Below are positions 7,461 to 16,122 of a stretch of DNA of 64,000 nt, in pieces; within the stretch, counting starts at the first letter, position 1, and every line of letters begins with the position of its first letter. The notes below the pieces were generated by a model. It saw nothing but the letters and a program-made list of their open reading frames with translations, searched no databases and was not told where the DNA came from. Location of the stretch: contig JAVBOM010000006.1 of assembly GCA_031550535.1 (NCBI GenBank), positions 86,892 through 150,891 on the forward strand. Reading direction: 5' to 3'. This stretch comes from Avichristensenella sp031550535 (lineage in GTDB: Bacteria; Bacillota; Clostridia; Christensenellales; Aristaeellaceae). The position numbers and the translations under genes were made by a program.

Positions 7461-8873
7461 TCAGAGCAACCCCTGTGCTTTCAAAAACACAAACACCAGC
7501 GGAAACGCCAGCCCCGCCACCACATTGACCGCGGACAGCAGCACCTGCACCACCTGCACGCTACCGCCCATCTCCGTCACGCTCTCCATCGCCGGGGCGG
7601 TCTTGCCGAAGAACACTTTCTTCTGCAGGATCAGGAAGTACGTCAGCGTCAGCACGCTGGAGCACAGCGCGGCAATCGCGATCCCCGGGGATACCGGCCA
7701 GACCGCCAGCACAATCACCAGCTTGCTCCAGAAGCCGGACAGCGGCGGGATGCCCGCCATTGACAAAAGCCCCAGCACGCTGCTCACGCTCGTCACCGGC
7801 ATCCTCGCGCCCAGGCCACCCATTTCGTCCATGTTCCGCGTGCCGGTCTGGTGGTAGATGGCTGCCGCGTCCACAAACAGCAGCGACTTGAACGTCGCGT
7901 GGTTGAAATAGTGCATCACCGCGCCGATGAATCCCAGCGCGGAACCGGTGGACACGCCCAGGATGATGTAGCCGATCTGGCTGACGCTGGAAAACGCCAG
8001 CATCCGCTTGATGTCCGTCTGCCCCATGGCCGCCAGCGCGCCGATGAGGATGGACGCGAGCGCCAGGATCATCAGCACGTTGCCGAGCGCCGGGTCGGAC
8101 AGGAACACGTCCCGGTAAATGCGCATCAGCGCGTACACGCCGGACACCTTGATGACGACGCCCGCCAGCATGACCGACACGGGCGACGGCGCGGACGAGT
8201 GCGCGTCCGGCACCCAGGTGTGGAACGGCACCACGCCCGACTTGATCGACAGCGCGACCGTGAACAGCACGAACGCCACGAGCATCGCAACCGGGTAGTC
8301 CCCGCCGCAGGCCGCGACATACGCGGCGATGGCGGCGAACGACGTATCCCCCGTCAGCGCGAACAGCAGCACGATGGACATCAGCATCATCGTGGTCGCC
8401 AGCGCGCTCATCAGGTAGTATTTGAACGCGCCCTCCAGCTCATCGCGCTTTTTGTTGATCGCGATCAGCAGGAAGGACGACGTGGACGTCACCTCGATAA
8501 AAACATACAGGCTGAACACGTCGGACACCATCACGACGCCGTTCATCCCGATCATGAGCAGCAGCACCGCGCTGCCGAAGCTGAACCGGCTGGATGTGGT
8601 CGTGTCCCCGGCGACAAGGATCGTCACGCAGGCGATCATGGCGATGATGAACAGCACCACCGCGCTGAACAGATCCACCGTGAACATGCCCAGGAATGTG
8701 GACTGCACGGGCGCGCCCGTGGTGAAACAGCGGGCAATGTCCACCGCCGCCAGCACGAGCTGCGAAACTGCCGCGGCCATTGCCGCCCACATGGCGGCCT
8801 TGCGGTCGTTCCACGTGTACAGGTTCAGCACCACCACCGCGAGCAGGGGAATGCCAATGAACAGAAACGGCAC
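7461..8873 (-). CDS. Antiporter-like hydrogenase subunit (NuoN/MrpD-like)
   Basis: 470 residues, about 14 transmembrane helices, of the proton-conducting transporter family (PF00361). Key charged residues sit in helices: the TM5 glutamate in VFIEVTSTSSFLL, lysine in SIKSGVVPFHTWVPDAHSSA (TM7 and loop), and later the YFNHATFKSLLF block with the TM8 lysine. It would translocate one cation (H+ or Na+) per catalytic cycle. GTG start with AAGGAGG upstream. It is the third antiporter-like gene in the operon. Confidence 0.92.
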   Translation of the reverse strand: MPFLFIGIPLLAVVVLNLYTWNDRKAAMWAAMAAAVSQLVLAAVDIARCFTTGAPVQSTFLGMFTVDLFSAVVLFIIAMIACVTILVAGDTTTSSRFSFGSAVLLLMIGMNGVVMVSDVFSLYVFIEVTSTSSFLLIAINKKRDELEGAFKYYLMSALATTMMLMSIVLLFALTGDTSFAAIAAYVAACGGDYPVAMLVAFVLFTVALSIKSGVVPFHTWVPDAHSSAPSPVSVMLAGVVIKVSGVYALMRIYRDVFLSDPALGNVLMILALASILIGALAAMGQTDIKRMLAFSSVSQIGYIILGVSTGSALGFIGAVMHYFNHATFKSLLFVDAAAIYHQTGTRNMDEMGGLGARMPVTSVSSVLGLLSMAGIPPLSGFWSKLVIVLAVWPVSPGIAIAALCSSVLTLTYFLILQKKVFFGKTAPAMESVTEMGGSVQVVQVLLSAVNVVAGLAFPLVFVFLKAQGLL

Positions 8874-8911
8874 CGGTCTTTTCCTCCTTACGTAGCTTGG
8901 ATGGCGGTATG

Positions 8912-10744
8912 TTAGGACAGCAGGAAGATGCCCGCCGCGATCACGACCCCGCCCAGCACCCAGAGCACGTAGCGCGACTGGCTGCCGTTGTGCGCCCCCC
9001 GTATCAGCAGCGACAGCCCGCCCGCGATGCCCGGGATGGCTTTGTCGTACACCCAGCTGATCGCGTCGTTGATCTTCAGCGACACGGCCGCGTAGCCGTT
9101 GATCGCGCGCTTGGATTGCTCATAGGGATCGAAGTACTTCTTCTCCGCCATGTCGTAGACCTGGCGCAGGCCGGGCGCGTGGTGGAAATGGTCCGCCGCC
9201 TCCACACCCTTGCCGGTCTTTTTGAAGCCCCGGTAGTGATCCAGGCACGCCAGCAGCAGCAGGAATACCGACACGCCCACCAGCAGCCAGTTCGTGTGCC
9301 CGCCCACGTGCTCGCCCGCCGCCAGGTGCGACCCCAGCACCGGCGACAGCAGATGGTTCACCACGTACGACTGGCCAAAGCCCAGCGCGAGGCACGCGGC
9401 CGCCATCAGCAGCATGGGCACGCGCATGGCCCAGGGCGCTTCCCTGGCGTGCTCGGTCGCCTCGGTGGTTTTCCCGAAGAACACTGCGTGGCCCAGCTTC
9501 AGGAACGAAATGGGCGTGAAGAACGCGCCGATGGTCGCAATGATGTAGAACACCAGCCCGCTTTCCAGCGCGCCGTCAAAGATCAGCTCCTTGGAGAAAA
9601 AGCCGTTCGTCATCGGGAAGCCCGCGATGGCCGCGGCGGCGATGAGGAAGGCGGCAAACGTGTACGGCATCTTCTTGTACAGGCCGCCCAGCTTGTTCAG
9701 GTTCGTGGTGCCGGTTTCCTTTTCCACCGAGCCCGCGACCAGGAACAGGCAGCATTTGTACACGGCGTTGTTCAGCATGTGGAACAGCCCGCCCACAATG
9801 CCCACCGGAAGGCCGGTGCCGATGCCGAAGATCATGTACCCCACCTGGCTGACCGCGTGGTAGGACAGCAGACGCTTGAAATCGCGCTGGATCAGCGCCA
9901 TCATCACCGCCAGCAGGATCGTCACCGCGCCCAGGATCATCATCACAAGGCTCATCGGGGAGCCGTGCTCGAACTGGAACAGGTCCAGGCAGATGCGGGA
10001 GAGCAGGTAGATGCCGAGCAGCTTTTCCAGCGCGCCCGGCAGGAACGGCATGAACGGCGTGGGCGCGTCGGTGGCCGCGTCCGGAATCCACGTGTGGAAC
10101 GGCACGGACCCGGCCTTGGAAATCGCGCCGATCATCAGCAGGATGAACGCGGCGATCCCCCAGCCGGTCAGCGGCAGGCGCATCTGGTCCATCGCCACGG
10201 TCTTGGCGAGGTATCCCGCGATGCCGATGCCCAGCATCATGCACAGGTCCGTCACGCCCGCGATGATGACGGCCTTGACAGAGGTCTTGTATGCGCTTTT
10301 GCCACCCGCCATAATCATGCCGAACATGGTGGCGAGGATGGCCTCCCAGAAGAACAGCATCACCACGAGGCTGTTGGCGAGCACCGCGCCGTTCACCATC
10401 GCGATGGTAAACAGCATGCCCGCGTACAGCATTTTGGTGTACGCCTTGCCCTTGGCGAAAACGGTGGTATATACGACGACCAAGAACGACAGGATCGCCG
10501 CCGCCAGCAGGATGAAACCGCTGAACTGGTATTGCCGCAGCGAAAAATCCATCCCCCAGCCGAGCCATGGCTTTACCAGCGTAAGCTCCTTGCCGTAGGC
10601 CGCGATGTTCAACACAAGGTTGCCGCCAAAGCCCGCCAGCAGCAGGATCTCCTTCAGACCCTTCCACCGGTCGCGGCTGAGCAGCGTCAGCACCGCGAAG
10701 GCCGCCGGGAACGCAATGATGTACACAAGCAGGTTCGCGTTCAT
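8912..10744 (-). CDS. Antiporter-like hydrogenase subunit (NuoL/HyfB-like)
   Basis: At 610 residues it is the longest of the three antiporter-like subunits. Signatures include LFFWEAILATMFGMI (TM5 Glu), SKAGSVPFHTWIPDAATDAP (TM7 Lys and loop) and FHMLNNAVYKCCLFL (TM8 Lys). The extra C-terminal stretch of about 130 residues, with an amphipathic segment before a last helix, recalls the lateral helix of NuoL, but it is shorter and I cannot confirm it. The ATG overlaps the upstream stop (ATGA). Function: proton or sodium translocation driven by the hydrogenase reaction. Confidence 0.93.
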   Translation of the reverse strand: MNANLLVYIIAFPAAFAVLTLLSRDRWKGLKEILLLAGFGGNLVLNIAAYGKELTLVKPWLGWGMDFSLRQYQFSGFILLAAAILSFLVVVYTTVFAKGKAYTKMLYAGMLFTIAMVNGAVLANSLVVMLFFWEAILATMFGMIMAGGKSAYKTSVKAVIIAGVTDLCMMLGIGIAGYLAKTVAMDQMRLPLTGWGIAAFILLMIGAISKAGSVPFHTWIPDAATDAPTPFMPFLPGALEKLLGIYLLSRICLDLFQFEHGSPMSLVMMILGAVTILLAVMMALIQRDFKRLLSYHAVSQVGYMIFGIGTGLPVGIVGGLFHMLNNAVYKCCLFLVAGSVEKETGTTNLNKLGGLYKKMPYTFAAFLIAAAAIAGFPMTNGFFSKELIFDGALESGLVFYIIATIGAFFTPISFLKLGHAVFFGKTTEATEHAREAPWAMRVPMLLMAAACLALGFGQSYVVNHLLSPVLGSHLAAGEHVGGHTNWLLVGVSVFLLLLACLDHYRGFKKTGKGVEAADHFHHAPGLRQVYDMAEKKYFDPYEQSKRAINGYAAVSLKINDAISWVYDKAIPGIAGGLSLLIRGAHNGSQSRYVLWVLGGVVIAAGIFLLS

Positions 10745-12183
10745 CTGACAATCACCGCCATTTGCCGCACAATTTGGTCAATCAGGTTCGCCGGATACTG
10801 GATCAGCAGCCCGCTGCCAATGGACAGCGCCGCGAGGAGCGCGACCGAGAACACCATCGTCGCGCTGCCCTCCGCCGGGAGATGTGCCATCTCTCCCTTC
10901 GGCTCACCCAGGAACACCCGCACAAACGCCTTCAGCAGGTACACAAGCGTCATCACCGCGCCGACGAGAAACACGATGGCGATCCACGGCTGGCCGGCCT
11001 CCACCGCGCCGTTCACCACCATGTATTTGCTGAAAAACCCGCCGAACGGCGGCACGCCCATCACCGAGAACGCGCACAGGAAGAACGCCCCGGCCGTCCA
11101 CGGCATGGATTTGGCCAGCCCGCCCATCTTGCGCATATCCTTCGTATGGCATCCGTGCTCCACAATGCCCGCGCACAGGAACAGCCCGGCCTTGGAAATC
11201 GCGTGCATCAGGATGTACATCAGCCCGCCCGCCAGCGCCATCTCCCCGCCGACCGAGAGGCCCAGCAGGATGAAGCCGATCTGGCTGACGGTCGAATACG
11301 CGATGACGCGCTTGATGTCGTTCTCCGCGATGGCGGCCCCGGCGGTCAGAATCGCACTGACGGCGGCGATCACCGGCACGGCGGTGTGCCACACGGCATC
11401 CAGCGTGAACGTGACCACGAACAGCCGCGTGAACGCGTAGACGCCGATTTTGACCAGCACCGCCGCGTGCAACAGCGCCGTGGCCGGGGTCGGCGCGACG
11501 CCCGCGTCCGCGATCCAGGAGTGCAGCGGCAGCGTGGCGGATTTGGACAGAATGCCGAACAGGATCAGGAGGACGGCGGCGCTGGAAATTTCCTTGCCGC
11601 GCAGCAGCGTCAGGTCAAACGTGCCGTGCTGCTGGTACACCATGATAAACCCGGCCAGCATCACCAGCGCGCCCGCGCCGGTGATCAGAAACGCCTTGTT
11701 CGCGCGGCGCACCGTCTCCGGCTCCCGGAAGAAGCCGATCAGCCGCCAGCAGCACACGGCCGAGATTTCCCAGAACAGGTACAGGAAAATCAGGTTCGTG
11801 GTGAGCGTGATGCCCATCATCGCGCCGATAAAGAGCACCACGAACAGGTAGTATTCGCTTTGGTGCTCCGCGTAGGCGATGTAGCCGAAGGAATAAACCA
11901 GAATAATCAGCCCCAGGAACGACGAGATCAGCGCCATGAACACAGCCAGGCCGTCCGCCAGGAAGCCGAAGCTGAGCCCGAGCGGCAGCTTGACATTGAA
12001 CATGGCCGGCGCGCCGGAAAGCGCCTGCGGCAGCATGGCCGCAAGCAGCAGGAACGGCACCAGCACGAACACGAACGCCAGCGCGTTGCGAAACTTCACC
12101 GAGCCCCCGCCCGCCAGCGGCAGCAGAAACGCGCCCCCCAGCGGGACGAGCACGGTCAGCAGTAATAGGGTGTGACTTGCCAT
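10741..12183 (-). CDS. Antiporter-like hydrogenase subunit (NuoM/NuoL-like), first gene of operon
   Basis: 480 residues from the ATG at 12183, which begins MASHTLLLLTVLVPLGG as the first helix. Upstream in-frame codons lie in the 5' untranslated leader and encode no hydrophobic sequence. Family motifs: LFWEISAVCCWRLIG (TM5 Glu), SKSATLPLHSWIADAGVAPT (TM7 Lys) and LMHAISKAGLFLCAG (TM8 Lys). With the two following paralogues it gives the complex three pump-like subunits, the same number as complex I. A consensus promoter lies 120-150 bases upstream. Confidence 0.92.
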   Translation of the reverse strand: MASHTLLLLTVLVPLGGAFLLPLAGGGSVKFRNALAFVFVLVPFLLLAAMLPQALSGAPAMFNVKLPLGLSFGFLADGLAVFMALISSFLGLIILVYSFGYIAYAEHQSEYYLFVVLFIGAMMGITLTTNLIFLYLFWEISAVCCWRLIGFFREPETVRRANKAFLITGAGALVMLAGFIMVYQQHGTFDLTLLRGKEISSAAVLLILFGILSKSATLPLHSWIADAGVAPTPATALLHAAVLVKIGVYAFTRLFVVTFTLDAVWHTAVPVIAAVSAILTAGAAIAENDIKRVIAYSTVSQIGFILLGLSVGGEMALAGGLMYILMHAISKAGLFLCAGIVEHGCHTKDMRKMGGLAKSMPWTAGAFFLCAFSVMGVPPFGGFFSKYMVVNGAVEAGQPWIAIVFLVGAVMTLVYLLKAFVRVFLGEPKGEMAHLPAEGSATMVFSVALLAALSIGSGLLIQYPANLIDQIVRQMAVIVR

Positions 12184-12303
12184 TTCCAACCTACCCCCAG
12201 CGTATCTTGACACATTCATGCATACGTAAGGATGCCCGGTTTCTTCAACCCGTAGCCGCACGGCCGCGAGTTTCACCCGATGCATCCTTTTTGAACCGCA
12301 CCT

Positions 12304-12332
12304 ATTATAGTGCTGTCCGGCGCGCACGTCAA
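12304..12332 (-). promoter_or_regulatory. Promoter of the hydrogenase structural operon
   Basis: On the minus strand: TTGACG (12332-12327), a 17-base spacer, TATAAT (12309-12304). It leaves a leader of about 115 bases before the first ATG. No obvious regulator site is visible between it and the divergent hyp promoter. Confidence 0.85.
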
Positions 12333-12439
12333 TGGCGCTATCCGCTATTTTTTTCGTTGATGTTTTAACAAGAAATTATGGGGAGGCGTTTCTACGTGAA
12401 GCGATAATTTTGGGTGTCCGCCCCAATTTCTCAGACAGC

Positions 12440-12468
12440 TTGAATCTGTCGCTATGGCGGCGTATAAT
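12440..12468 (+). promoter_or_regulatory. Promoter of the hyp maturation operon
   Basis: TTGAAT (12440-12445), 17-base spacer, TATAAT (12463-12468). Transcription would begin near 12475, about 57 bases before hypA. The two promoters are back to back, 107 bases apart, allowing co-regulation of enzyme and maturation genes. Confidence 0.85.
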
Positions 12469-12531
12469 GTGCCACGACGGAGCGCCGACGCGGTAAATTC
12501 CGCCGGCGCGTGCATAGAGAGGCTTGGATAC

Positions 12532-12876
12532 ATGCACGAATATTCCCTAACAAAGCAAATCGCGCGCATCGTGAACGATACCGCCCTTGCGCACCGCGCG
12601 CAAAGGGTCAGCGCCGCGCACCTTGTAATCGGCGAAAACACCGGCATCATCCCGGACTCCGTGCAGATGTATTTCGACATGATCGCCATGGGAACGCCCG
12701 CCGAGGGCGCGAAGCTCCACGTGCGTACCGTCCACGCGGAGATGCACTGTCCCGCGTGCGGCAAGAACTTTCACCGCCCGCGCTTTTCGTTTGCGTGCCC
12801 CGATTGTGGCGCGCTGGGCACGCCGACGGAGATCGGCAATGAGTTTTATGTCGAAAGCGTCGAGCTTGAAGAATAA
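12532..12876 (+). CDS. hypA: Hydrogenase nickel incorporation protein HypA
   Basis: 114 residues starting MHEYSLTKQ, the invariant HypA N terminus in which His2 binds nickel. The zinc site is formed by C73-x2-C76 and C89-x2-C92 (CPAC and CPDC). HypA works with HypB to insert nickel into the large subunit after HypC-F have built the Fe(CN)2CO centre. The open frame extends 26 codons upstream, but the ATG at 12532, after GAGAGG, is fixed by the conserved start. Confidence 0.97.
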   Translation: MHEYSLTKQIARIVNDTALAHRAQRVSAAHLVIGENTGIIPDSVQMYFDMIAMGTPAEGAKLHVRTVHAEMHCPACGKNFHRPRFSFACPDCGALGTPTEIGNEFYVESVELEE

Positions 12877-12919
12877 GCCGGCGGGTATACTATCGTATGA
12901 GGAACAGGGGGAATGGATC

Positions 12920-13567
12920 ATGAGCTCCAAAGACATCACCATCATGGCCAATATCAACGCGGAGAACGACCGCATTGCCGAAGGCATACAGCAGAGGCTC
13001 CACGGGCTTGGCATTTATACGGTCAATGTCATCGGCGCACCGGGCGCGGGCAAGACCTCCTGCCTCATCCGCATCATCTGGGGCATGGAGGGCACGAAGG
13101 CGTATGTCATCGAGGGCGACATCCAGTCCGACATCGACGCGGACAAGCTCAACGCCCTGGGCATTGAGGCCGTGCAAATCCACACCGGCGGCGCGTGCCA
13201 CATCGACCCCACGCTGGTCGAAAACACGCTGGACAGGCTCTCCCTCTCGCAAAAGGGCGTGCTGTTCATCGAGAATATCGGCAACCTCGTCTGCCCCGCC
13301 GAGTTCAACATCGGCGAGGATATCAAGCTGCTCGTCGTCACCGCGACCGAGGGCGCGGACAAGCCGTACAAGTACCCGCTCGCGTTCGAGAAGGCGGGGG
13401 CCATCCTCCTGAACAAGGCGGACCTGCTGCCGCACGTGGATTTTGACACGGATTATTTCATGAAGGGCGTCCGCGCGCTGAATGCCACAGCGCCGGTGTT
13501 TACCGTATCCGCCAAGACGGGCGAAGGGTTCCCCGAGGTCTGCCAGTGGCTGAAAACCAGGTTGTAA
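12920..13567 (+). CDS. hypB: Hydrogenase nickel incorporation GTPase HypB
   Basis: 215 residues. The SIMIBI-class P-loop is GAPGAGKTS (residues 39-47); NKAD (guanine specificity) lies in ILLNKADLLPHV. GGACHIDPTLVE contains the conserved Cys-His pair that binds metal at the dimer interface. There is no His-rich or CxxCGC N-terminal extension, so this is the short form. The ATG follows CAGGGGGA. Longer in-frame starts would overlap hypA and add unconserved sequence. Confidence 0.96.
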   Translation: MSSKDITIMANINAENDRIAEGIQQRLHGLGIYTVNVIGAPGAGKTSCLIRIIWGMEGTKAYVIEGDIQSDIDADKLNALGIEAVQIHTGGACHIDPTLVENTLDRLSLSQKGVLFIENIGNLVCPAEFNIGEDIKLLVVTATEGADKPYKYPLAFEKAGAILLNKADLLPHVDFDTDYFMKGVRALNATAPVFTVSAKTGEGFPEVCQWLKTRL

Positions 13568-15825
13568 CATCGCGCATCGCGCTCACCGGCATCGTGCAGG
13601 GCGTGGGCTTTCGCCCGTTTGTGGCGCGGCTCGCGGCGGAATGCCATATCCGGGGTACCGTGCGAAACGCCATGGGCGAGGTGGAGATCGACGCCTTTGG
13701 CACCCCGGGCGATCTGGACCGCTTTGTGCGCGCCTTGCGCGAAAAAGCGCCGCCCGGCAGCGATATACAGGGCCTCCGCGAGCGGCGCGAGGCGTTAGCG
13801 CCGGGTGCGTTGCACCCGGAAGGATTCCGCATCGTCCAAAGCCATTCGCGCGGCGGCGGGCCGGTGATGCCGACGCCCGATCTCGCGATCTGCGATGACT
13901 GCGTGCGGGAGCTGTTCACCCCCGGCGACCCCCGGTTCGAAAATCCGTTCATAAGCTGCACAAACTGTGGCCCGCGCTACTCCATCATGCGCCGCGCGCC
14001 GTACGACCGGGACAACACGGCCATGGGTGATTTTCCCATGTGCCCACTGTGCGGCGGCCAGTACGCGGACCCCGGCGACCGGCGGTACCACGCGCAGACC
14101 GTTTGCTGCAACGCTTGTGGGCCAAGGCTTTTCTATGATGGCCGGGAAGGGTGCGCGGAGGACGGCGGCGCGCTGTCGATGGCTGTGGACGCGCTGACCC
14201 GTGGCGGCATTGTCGCCGTCAAGGGCATCGGCGGGTATCATTTCACCTGCTCGCCATTCGATGGTGACGCCGTATCGCGCCTGCGCGCGCTCAAGGGGCG
14301 GGAGCGCAAGCCGTTCGCCGTGATGTTTTCGGACATGGCGGCGCTTGAAGCGCATTGCGAGGTGTCCGCGCCGGAACGCGCGCTGCTGGAAGGCCCCGCG
14401 CGGCCCATCGTGCTGCTGCGCAGAACTCCTTCCTCCGGTATTTCCCCGGAGGTCTACGCCGACAGCGGCGACCTGGGCGCGTTCCTCCCCTACACCCCGC
14501 TGCAGCATCTGCTGCTTCGGCGGACCGGCCCGCTGGTGATGACCAGCGCGAACGTGTCCTCCCTGCCGATCATCAAGGACGACGCGGAGGCGCTGGACAT
14601 TTTCCACGCGCGGGAAGGGCTGGCCGGCGTGCTGCGCCACGACCGCGCGATCCTGCGCAGGCTGGATGATTCCGTCGCGGCGGTGGCGCGCGGGCAGGCG
14701 TACAGCATCCGCCGGGCGCGCGGGGTTGTGCCGGCCGCGCTGCGCCTCCCGGGCGGCGGGCCGCCGCTGATCGCGCTGGGCTCGCAGCAGAAGAACACGA
14801 TCTGCCTGTATAAGGATGGATACGCGTACCCATCGGCGGAAATCGGCGACCTGGACAGCCGGGAAACGCTGGCCGTGTACCGCGAGACGATTGCCGATAT
14901 GGAATCGCTGCTCGGCATCGCGCCGGAGTTCGCCGTGTGCGACATGCACCCCGGGTACGAATCGACGGCCATCGCGAAGGCGCTAGGCCTTCCCCTGCTC
15001 CCGGTTCAGCACCACCACGCGCACATCGCGTCCGTGATGGCCGAGCACAGCCTGACCGGGCCGGTGATCGGCGTCGCGCTGGACGGCACCGGGTACGGCA
15101 CGGACGGCACTGTCTGGGGCGGCGAGTTCCTGATCGTATCGCCGGAAGGGTGCACCCGCGCGGGGCATTTGAAGCCGGTGGCCATGCTGGGATCGGACGA
15201 ATCCGTCCGCCAGGGCTGGAAGAGCGCGGCGTGCATGCTGCGTGACGCCGGGATTCCCGCGCGGGACGGCGATGCCCGCGCCGCGCTGGTCCAGGCGGCG
15301 CTGGCGCACGGGGTCAACACGATCCGTTCCTCCAGCATGGGGCGGGCGTTCGACGCGGCCAGCGCGTTGCTTAGCATCTGCCAGGAATCCACGTATGACG
15401 GGCAGGGCGCGATCGAGCTGGAAAACGCGGCCATGCGGCATGTGCGGCGCGGCGGAAGGCTGGGAGAACCGCTGCCGTTCGACGTGTTGGATGAGGATGG
15501 GCGGCTGGTCGCGGACCTCGCACCGTGTTTCCGCGCCCTGCATGCGTGCGCGGAGGGTGGCGGGAACCGGGACGCGCTCGCCTGGCGGTTCCATGCGACC
15601 GTTAGCGGCGTGATCGAAGCGGTGTGCGCCGCGCTGTCCGAGCGGCACGGCATCCGCGCGGTCGCACTGAGCGGCGGTGTGTTCCTGAACCGGCTGCTGG
15701 TGGAATACACGGTTCCCCGGCTTGAAAAGCTGGGGTTTGCCGTGTACAGAAACCGGCAGGTTCCGCCGGGCGACGGCGGCGTCTCGCTGGGGCAAGCATG
15801 TATCGGCGTGTGGTCGAAGCGATAA
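13546..15825 (+). CDS. hypF: Carbamoyltransferase HypF
   Basis: 759 residues, the usual length. Domains in order: acylphosphatase (GIVQGVGFRPFV, residues 16-27); two zinc-finger pairs (CDDCVRELF with SCTNCGPRY, and CPLCGGQY with CCNACGPRL); a YrdC-like domain (about 210-390); and a Kae1/TobZ-like domain with the HHHAH metal-binding motif. HypF makes the cyanide ligand precursor from carbamoyl phosphate and transfers it to HypE. GTG start overlapping hypB by 22 bases. A palindromic element begins right after the stop. Confidence 0.96.
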   Translation: MAENQVVTSRIALTGIVQGVGFRPFVARLAAECHIRGTVRNAMGEVEIDAFGTPGDLDRFVRALREKAPPGSDIQGLRERREALAPGALHPEGFRIVQSHSRGGGPVMPTPDLAICDDCVRELFTPGDPRFENPFISCTNCGPRYSIMRRAPYDRDNTAMGDFPMCPLCGGQYADPGDRRYHAQTVCCNACGPRLFYDGREGCAEDGGALSMAVDALTRGGIVAVKGIGGYHFTCSPFDGDAVSRLRALKGRERKPFAVMFSDMAALEAHCEVSAPERALLEGPARPIVLLRRTPSSGISPEVYADSGDLGAFLPYTPLQHLLLRRTGPLVMTSANVSSLPIIKDDAEALDIFHAREGLAGVLRHDRAILRRLDDSVAAVARGQAYSIRRARGVVPAALRLPGGGPPLIALGSQQKNTICLYKDGYAYPSAEIGDLDSRETLAVYRETIADMESLLGIAPEFAVCDMHPGYESTAIAKALGLPLLPVQHHHAHIASVMAEHSLTGPVIGVALDGTGYGTDGTVWGGEFLIVSPEGCTRAGHLKPVAMLGSDESVRQGWKSAACMLRDAGIPARDGDARAALVQAALAHGVNTIRSSSMGRAFDAASALLSICQESTYDGQGAIELENAAMRHVRRGGRLGEPLPFDVLDEDGRLVADLAPCFRALHACAEGGGNRDALAWRFHATVSGVIEAVCAALSERHGIRAVALSGGVFLNRLLVEYTVPRLEKLGFAVYRNRQVPPGDGGVSLGQACIGVWSKR

Positions 15826-15884
15826 AGGAAGGGATTTCTTGCGAAATCCCTTTATGGCGGCCGATTGTTCCAATCAGCGCCGCC
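15826..15884 (+). repeat. Double-hairpin palindromic element, copy 3 (follows hypF stop)
   Basis: Begins within one base of the hypF TAA: AAGGAAGGGATTTCTTGCGA, then AATCCCTTTATGGCG, then a CCGATTGTTCCAATC palindrome and AGCGCCGCC. Same orientation relative to the preceding gene as copies 1, 2, 4 and 5. It fills most of the gap between hypF and hypC. Confidence 0.87.
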
Positions 15885-15903
15885 ATTGAGGAGAGGTTTG
15901 CCA

Positions 15904-16122
15904 ATGTGCATCGCGGTACCGGGGAAGCTGATTGAAATGGATGGCGGCAGGGGCAAGGTGGACATTCGCGGCAACGTGCTGCCGGTCGAACTGGGCATTG
16001 TGCAAGCGAAGATCGGCGATTATCTGCTGATCCACGCGGGCTGCGCCCTCTCGGTGATCCGGCAGAGCGAGGCCGAGGAGATCGACGCGCTGTTTGATCT
16101 CGTGCACAGCTATGACGAATAA
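15904..16122 (+). CDS. hypC: HypC-family hydrogenase assembly chaperone
   Basis: 72 residues beginning MCIAVPGKL, the invariant HypC start in which Cys2 (exposed after Met removal) binds the iron of the nascent Fe(CN)2CO unit and the large subunit. GAGGAGAGG precedes the ATG; the open frame upstream is part of the palindromic element and is not conserved. The last 11 bases overlap hypD. Confidence 0.96.
   Translation: MCIAVPGKLIEMDGGRGKVDIRGNVLPVELGIVQAKIGDYLLIHAGCALSVIRQSEAEEIDALFDLVHSYDE

Noticed and set aside
8897..11440. Very long plus-strand open frame (847 codons) opposite the antiporter genes
   Set aside because: It is antisense to three clearly conserved membrane genes, is rich in Arg, His and Gln as expected for the complement of high-GC coding DNA, and has no ribosome site or promoter. 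Similar long shadows at 20377-22257 and 60913-62454 were dropped for the same reason.
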